From Arctopsyche grandis (taxonomy: Eukaryota > Arthropoda > Insecta > Trichoptera > Hydropsychidae): a DNA stretch of 64,000 nt. The stretch lies in NCBI RefSeq assembly GCF_051622035.1, contig NC_135364.1, positions 22,099,001 to 22,163,000 on the forward strand. Reading direction: 5' to 3'. The notes under the pieces are model-generated. The model was not told the origin of the DNA. It was given only the letters and a program-made list of their open reading frames with translations, and did no database searches. Shown piece after piece: positions 59,126 to 64,000 of the stretch; within the stretch, counting starts at the first letter, position 1; the number at the start of each line of letters is the position of its first letter. Position numbers and translations under genes: made by a program.

Positions 59126-59965
59126 AAGCCCTAATAGGCATTAACTAAGGGGGGCGAAGCCCTAGACGGCAATTAATCTTGGGGGCGCGGGGGGCGAAGC
59201 CCTAAAAGGCAACTGATCATGGGGGCGAAGCCTTAGACGGCATTTAATCATGGGGGCGCGGAGGGGCGAAGCCCTAAAAGGCATTAACTAAGGGGGGCGA
59301 AGCCCTAAACGGCAATTAATCTTGGGGGCGCGGGGGGCGAAGCCCTAAAAGGCAACTGATCATGGGGGCGAAGCCTTAGACGGCATTTAATCATGGGGGC
59401 GCGGAGGGGCGAAGCCCTAAAAGGCATTAACTAAGGGGGGCGAAGCCCTAAACGGCAATTAATCTTGGGGGCGCGGGGGGCGAAGCCCTAAAAGGCAACT
59501 GATCATGGGGGCGAAGCCTTAGACGGCATTTAATCATAGGGGCGCGGAGGGGCGAAGCCCTAAAAGGCATTAACTAAGGGGGGCGAAGCCCTAAACGGCA
59601 ATTAATCTTGGGGGCGCGGGGGGCGAAGCCCTAAAAGGCAACTGATCATGGGAGCGAAGCCTTAGACGGCATTTAATCATGGGGGCGCGGAGGGGCGAAG
59701 CCCTAAAAGGCATTAACTAAGGGGGGCGAAGCCCTAAACGGCAATTAATCTTGGGGGCGCGGGGGGCGAAGCCCTAAAAGGCATTAACTAAGGGGGGCGA
59801 AGCCCTAGACGGCATTTAATCATGGGGGTGCGGAGGGGCGAAGCCCTAAAAGGCATTAACTAAGGGGGGCGAAGCCCTAAACGGCAATTGCTCATGGGGC
59901 GTGGAGGGGCGAAGCCCTAGAAGGCAAAGGCTCAGGGGGGCGCCGAGGGCGAAGCCCTAGAAGGC
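59126..59965 (+). repeat. Hairpin array with 143-bp higher-order repeat
   Basis: Monomers of about 30-40 bp, each with GGGCGAAGCCC followed by TAAAAGGC, TAAACGGC or TAGACGGC and an AT-rich spacer (ATTAACTAA, AATTAATCTT, AACTGATCAT, ATTTAATCAT). Four monomers make a 143-bp unit: GAGGGGCGAAGCCC begins at 59261, 59404, 59547 and 59690, exactly 143 bp apart. Confidence 0.93.
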
Positions 59966-60426
59966 AAAAAAAAAATTTGATTTTTTTTTTTGATTTTTTA
60001 AAAAATTTTTTTTTAATTTTTTTTTTATTTTTTTTTTAATTTTTTTTTTTGATTTTTTTTTTATTTTTTTTTTTATTTTTTTTTTTAATTTTTAAATTTT
60101 TTTTAAATTTTTTTTTTTTTTTAATTAAATTAGCTTAGTCATGTTTAAGCGGTTTATATTATAAACACTGAGCGAAGCCGGGTAATACAGCTAGTCTAAT
60201 CTATAATTTGGAAAGAGACTTTGTATGTATCCTTGGTCGTCGTTTTCGTCGTTTTCGTCGTCGTCGTCGTCGTCCGTAGATCGGTGACGTCATCGAACAC
60301 GTGATTCGATTTTTTTTTTTTTCGATCCATGGGCGCCGATTTGTTTTTTTCGTTTCAATGGATTCACCCCCGCGGGGGCGCAAGGCGAGTAGCTTCATGG
60401 GGCCCCGCCAGGGGCGCCACAAGGGG

Positions 60427-61150
60427 CGCAGCCCCGTGGGGCCCCGAAGGGGGCCCGGGGGGCCCAGCCTCATGGGGCGCAGCCCCATGGGGCTCAAAAG
60501 GGGGCGCCACGAGGGGCGCAGCCCCGTGGGGCCCCGGGGGGGCCCAGCCTCATGGGGCGCAGCCCCATGGGGCTCAAAAGGGGGCGCCACAAGGGGCGCA
60601 GCCCCGTGGGGCCCCAGCCTCATGGGGCGCAGCCCCATGGGGCTCAAAAGGGGGCGCCACAAGGGACGCAGTCCCGTGGGGCCCCGAAGGGGGCCCGGGG
60701 GGCCCAGCCTCATGGGGCGCAGCCCCATGGGGCTCAAAAGGGGGCGCCACAAGGGGCGCAGCCCCGTGGGGCCCCGGGGGGGCCCAGCCTCATGGGGCGC
60801 AGCCCCATGGGGCTCAAAAGGGGGCGCCACATGGGGCGCAGCCCCGTGGGGCCCCGAAGGGGGCCCGGGGGGCCCAGCCTCATGGGGCGCAGCCCCATGG
60901 GGCTCAAAAGGGGGCGCCACAAGGGGCGCAGCCCCGTGGGGCCCCGAATGGGGGCCCGGGGGGCCCAGCCTCATGGGGCGCAGCCCCATGGGGCTCAAAA
61001 GGGGGCGCCACGAGGGGCGCAGCCCCGTGGGGCCCCGGGGGGGCCCAGCCTCATGGGGCGCAGCCCCATGGGGCTCAAAAGGGGGCGCCACAAGGGGCGC
61101 AGCCCCGTGGGGCCCCGAAGGGGGCCCGGGGGGCCCAGCCTCATGGGGCG
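60427..61150 (+). repeat. GC-rich tandem array, 80/90-bp unit, copy 2
   Basis: AGCCTCATGG recurs at 60466, 60546, 60616, 60706, 60786, 60876, 60967, 61047 and 61137 (spacing 80, 70, 90, 80, 90, 91, 80, 90). The order of short and long units differs from copy 1, so the two arrays have rearranged independently. Confidence 0.95.
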
Positions 61151-61487
61151 CAAGCCCTAATAGGCATTAACTAAGGGGGGCGAAGCCCTAGACGGCAATT
61201 AATCATGAGGGCGCGGAGGGGCGAAGCCCTAAAGGGCAACTGATCATGGGGGCGAAGCCTTAGACGGCATTTAATCATGGGGGCGCGGAGGGGCGAAGCC
61301 CTAAAAGGCATTAACTAAGGGGGGCGAAGCCCTAAACGGCAATTAATCTTGGGGGCGCGGGGGGCGAAGCCCTAAAAGGCATTAACTAGGGGGGGCGAAG
61401 CCCTAGACGGCTTTGAATCATGGGGGCGCGGAGGGGCGAAGCCCTAAAAGGCAACTGATCATGGGGGCGAAGCCCTAAACGGCAATT
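61151..61487 (+). repeat. Hairpin array, copy 2, shortened
   Basis: Ten or so GGGCGAAGCCC monomers of the same types as 59126-59965, but without a regular 143-bp periodicity. It ends abruptly at the LINE tail. Confidence 0.9.
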
Positions 61488-61595
61488 ATTTTATTTTATT
61501 TATTTATTTATATATATATTTTAGCTATCAAGCTAATTTAAAAAAAAAAAAATACATCTTAATTATTATACTTAACTCTAAAATTTATAATTAAC

Positions 61596-64000
61596 TTATA
61601 TGTACTGTCCCTCACAGAGGTGTCTCTTCGCACCTCGCAGGAATGCATCCATGTTTTTAGCAGACCTGACGCACTCAGGGAGGGCATTATACATGAGCAC
61701 ACCCCTGTGAAAAACACCCCCAGCCGTCTTATTCTTTCTTACTCTACTTACAACTAGTTTGTCCTTATTTCTAGTATAAAAACTATGTTTATCTCTATTC
61801 CTTATTATATAATCATCAAAATACTTAGGTAATAACTTATGATCTAACTTATAAACAAAAGACAATGTACTAATATTTAGACTAATTCTAATACTCATCC
61901 ATCCTAATTCATCTAACATACTTCCAATACTCTTAAATCTACTCACATTCAAAATAGCTCTCATAGCTTTATTCTGTATTTTTTGCATTTTTTCTAAATC
62001 TTGGCCACTAAACAAATTAAGCACAGTGGCACAATAAACCACATGTGGCAAGACAATTGAATTAAACACTAAAATTTTACTTTTTTTACTTAAAATATTT
62101 CTTAATCTACATAATACACCAACTTTTCTAGCCATTTTTTTTATTATATAGTCAGCGTGCATTTTAAAATTTAGTCCTGAATCTATGTATACACCTAAGT
62201 ATTTTATATTTTCAACTTTTTCAATTAACTTATCATCAATTCTAATTTCATTCAATATATTTTTATTTTTACCATTCAACCACATCATTTTTGTTTTATT
62301 CACATTCAACTTTAATTTATTTTCACACAACCAGTCATTCACATAATTTAATTCTATATTTAAAATCTCAGACATTACATCAACATTCTTTCCAATTATA
62401 TATATCAATGTATCATCTGCAAACAAATGTATTTTACACATCTTAATTACCTTAACAATATCGTTTATATATAATATAAATAATAAGGGTCCCAATTTGG
62501 ACCCTTGCGGCACTCCATGAGGTGTTACAAATTCAGAGGATAACACCTTATCAATTTTTACTCTTTGCCTTCTATTATTTAAGTATGATTGAAGCCACTT
62601 TAATACTATACCATTTATTCCTAACTTATATAATTTTTGTAATAAAATATTCCTATCTACTGTCTCGAACGCTCGCTTAAAATCTAGAAAAACTGCTCCA
62701 ACAACCATGCTAGATTCATCCATCGTCTCCATCCAATCAGAAACCACCAATTGGATAGCAGTTTCTGTTGAATGTTTCACTCTAAATCCAGACTGTTCCA
62801 CAACCAAACAATCATTTATACTAATGAACTCTTTCAATTGAATCATAACGATTTCCTCCAGCATCTTCTCAACAATTGGTAACATATTGATGGGCCTCAT
62901 TTCACTGGCTTTATGTGTGCCCGTAACCTTTGGTACCGGTACAATAGTAGACACCTTCCATGCATCCGGGACGGATCCCACTTCTAACGATTCATTTATT
63001 AATTTCAGTAACTGAGGTCCAACCATGTCCCAAGTGTTGATTAAAATATCTAGAGTCAATCCATCCATACTAGAAACTGATTTCATGCCCTTCAATACAC
63101 CATTTAATCCCTCCATTTCCACTAATTTAAACCTTTCAAACTTATTTAAACCCAAATTAATATCATCATTCACACTATTATGCCTTGTTTGTATTGAATT
63201 AACTATATCATTCACACTATTGATGTAAAACTCATTCAATCTTTCAACCATATCCTCTTTATCATTATATACTACTCCCTCGACTTCTAATTCATTCAAA
63301 GAAACATTTTTTCCCCCGGAAATCAAAGTTTTAATTATTCGCCACATTTTTGTGGGATCTTTTTTTGCACCATCAATATTTCTTTCATGCCAATCCCTCT
63401 TCGCATTACGTAAAACATTCACACATTTATTCCTCTTTCTTTTATACTCTAACCAAGCCTTTTCTAATTGGATTCCATCCATAGCCTTAATAATTTTATA
63501 TCTTTTATAACTAACATTCTTATCAACTAAGCTTTCCTTTACTTCCTTGGTAAACCAAGGTTTCAGCTTATGCTTATGCATGATTCTTGTGGTTTTTACG
63601 CATTTACTTTTAGAATATGTTATATTACGATACATTATCTCCCACATTTCATTCACACTATCACCATCCTTTCCCCATACACACTCCTTTAACAATTCAT
63701 TCATCAATTGATAATCAATGTTTTCTCTTTCAGTCACCTGCATATTTTTAAGTCCTCCGTTACTAAACCGCTGTCCCAAAAACATGTTGACAATAGAATG
63801 GTCTCCTATTCTCGGTACATCTTTCACCTCACACCGCAGATCCATTATATTTGTTATAACCAAATCAATGAGAGAGCTTGATAAATTATTCACTCTCGTT
63901 GCTTCCGTCACTTTTTGTTTAAAACCCAATTCATTTACCCAATTTCTCAACTTTTTTACATAAAATTCTTCTGTCTGTAACCAATTAAAATTCCAGTCCC
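61596..64000 (-). CDS. LINE ORF2 (endonuclease C-terminus and reverse transcriptase), 5' end beyond window
   Basis: An uninterrupted minus-strand frame of about 800 codons runs off the window. It starts (at 64000) in the endonuclease near a GDxN-type DWNFNW motif, then SSSLIDLVITN. The reverse transcriptase follows: VPVPK, MRPINMLPIVEKMLEE, GFRVKHSTETA, AVFLDFKRAFETVD, GVPQGSKLGPLLFILYINDI, and FADDT at about 62410-62427 (catalytic Asp pair). The C-terminus (GGVFHRGVLMYNALPE ... CEGQYI) is typical of CR1/Jockey-group LINEs. Upstream codons of 63950 are also open, so no start lies here. A TAAATAAATAAAAT-type tail follows the stop at 61596, inside the hairpin array of the Helitron-like element. 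The intact frame suggests a recent copy. Confidence 0.92.
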   Translation of the reverse strand, partial: DWNFNWLQTEEFYVKKLRNWVNELGFKQKVTEATRVNNLSSSLIDLVITNIMDLRCEVKDVPRIGDHSIVNMFLGQRFSNGGLKNMQVTERENIDYQLMNELLKECVWGKDGDSVNEMWEIMYRNITYSKSKCVKTTRIMHKHKLKPWFTKEVKESLVDKNVSYKRYKIIKAMDGIQLEKAWLEYKRKRNKCVNVLRNAKRDWHERNIDGAKKDPTKMWRIIKTLISGGKNVSLNELEVEGVVYNDKEDMVERLNEFYINSVNDIVNSIQTRHNSVNDDINLGLNKFERFKLVEMEGLNGVLKGMKSVSSMDGLTLDILINTWDMVGPQLLKLINESLEVGSVPDAWKVSTIVPVPKVTGTHKASEMRPINMLPIVEKMLEEIVMIQLKEFISINDCLVVEQSGFRVKHSTETAIQLVVSDWMETMDESSMVVGAVFLDFKRAFETVDRNILLQKLYKLGINGIVLKWLQSYLNNRRQRVKIDKVLSSEFVTPHGVPQGSKLGPLLFILYINDIVKVIKMCKIHLFADDTLIYIIGKNVDVMSEILNIELNYVNDWLCENKLKLNVNKTKMMWLNGKNKNILNEIRIDDKLIEKVENIKYLGVYIDSGLNFKMHADYIIKKMARKVGVLCRLRNILSKKSKILVFNSIVLPHVVYCATVLNLFSGQDLEKMQKIQNKAMRAILNVSRFKSIGSMLDELGWMSIRISLNISTLSFVYKLDHKLLPKYFDDYIIRNRDKHSFYTRNKDKLVVSRVRKNKTAGGVFHRGVLMYNALPECVRSAKNMDAFLRGAKRHLCEGQYI

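Larger units (their letters stand above)
58199..60194 (+). mobile_element. Long Helitron-like element carrying GC-rich tandem arrays, copy 1
   Basis: 1996 bp from TCTAATCTATAATTTGGAAA to GAGCGAAGCCGGGTAATACA then GCTAG. In order: a GTC-triplet run (about 58235-58283), GGTGACGTCATCGAACACG (CRE plus E-box, about 58293-58316), a T-run, the 80/90-bp GC array (58427-59125), the 143-bp hairpin array (59126-59965), a T/A homopolymer tract (59966-60122) and the Helitron-like 3' end. No Rep/helicase frame, so it would be non-autonomous. Confidence 0.7.
60195..61490 (+). mobile_element. Long Helitron-like element with GC-rich arrays, copy 2 (3' end lost)
   Basis: Begins TCTAATCTATAATTTGGAAA directly after CTAG of copy 1, with the same GTC run, CRE/E-box, T-run and GC array order. 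The hairpin array breaks off at 61487, where the 3' tail of the minus-strand LINE begins. The Helitron-like 3' end is therefore not seen. Confidence 0.7.

Noticed and set aside
58312-59148. Long open frames of 278 and 264 codons as protein-coding genes
   Set aside because: They lie wholly over the GC-rich tandem array, overlap frames on both strands, and translate to the repeat unit. The openness follows from base composition.
59126-59965. CRISPR-like array
   Set aside because: The repeats are spaced irregularly with near-identical spacers, inside a eukaryotic transposon, with no cas genes.
60201-61174. Frames of 281-296 codons on both strands as genes
   Set aside because: Same reason as the first array; the differing unit order between the arrays changes the proteins, with no sign of coding constraint.

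Overview
This is an AT-rich, intron-containing, transposon-dense nuclear segment that looks like an insect genome. The evidence is the gene content (a LUBEL-type linear-ubiquitin E3 ligase with the very long insect architecture), GT-AG introns mostly of 50-500 bp, frequent TACATATGTA-type simple sequence, and many non-autonomous DNA transposons, SINEs and Helitron-like elements. The order cannot be fixed from sequence alone.

Four cellular genes can be reconstructed exon by exon with consistent splice phases. (1) 3343-5898, minus: a KIAA0513-family protein (9 coding exons, 460 aa). (2) 10951-11935, plus: pyroglutamyl-peptidase I (3 exons, 208 aa, catalytic Glu, Cys and His visible). (3) 22719-38116, plus: LUBEL, the HOIP/RNF31 orthologue (23 coding exons, about 2676 aa; B-box-like zinc finger, NZF, UBA region, a 1023-codon low-complexity acidic exon, then RING1-IBR-RING2-LDD). 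A GC-rich block at 18.25-18.6 kb may hold its upstream first exon. (4) 38660-41012, minus: the spliceosome factor CWC25 (4 exons, 479 aa), convergent with LUBEL. A heat-shock-element/TATA promoter with a four-codon first exon (42.9-43.0 kb) and GC-rich blocks at 45.2, 51.6 and 55.0 kb may be promoters or first exons of genes whose bodies are not recognisable here.

The rest is mobile DNA. Several elements have perfect or near-perfect target-site duplications: hAT-type with 8 bp (7.6, 34.8, 46.9, 55.4 kb), Mutator-like with 9 bp (14.9, 19.1, 29.6, 41.2, 50.7 kb and relatives) and piggyBac-type with TTAA ends (2.1, 15.0, 40.0, 43.8, 46.0 kb). tRNA-derived SINEs with different heads share one body (13-16 kb). 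Many lie in introns of LUBEL and CWC25 and several are nested.

The right end (56.4-61.5 kb) is a head-to-tail run of Helitron-like elements (TCTAATmTATAATTT... to ...GCGAAGCCGGGTAAAAC-ACTAG). Two long members carry extremely GC-rich tandem arrays: an 80/90-bp GGGGCGCAGCCCC array, then a hairpin array that in the first member is a 143-bp higher-order repeat of GGGCGAAGCCC monomers. The array hairpin has the same GCGAAGC core as the element's own 3' terminus. These arrays are open in several frames on both strands and are the most unusual feature of the window. A CR1/Jockey-like LINE (61596-64000, minus, 5' end beyond the window) interrupts the second long member.
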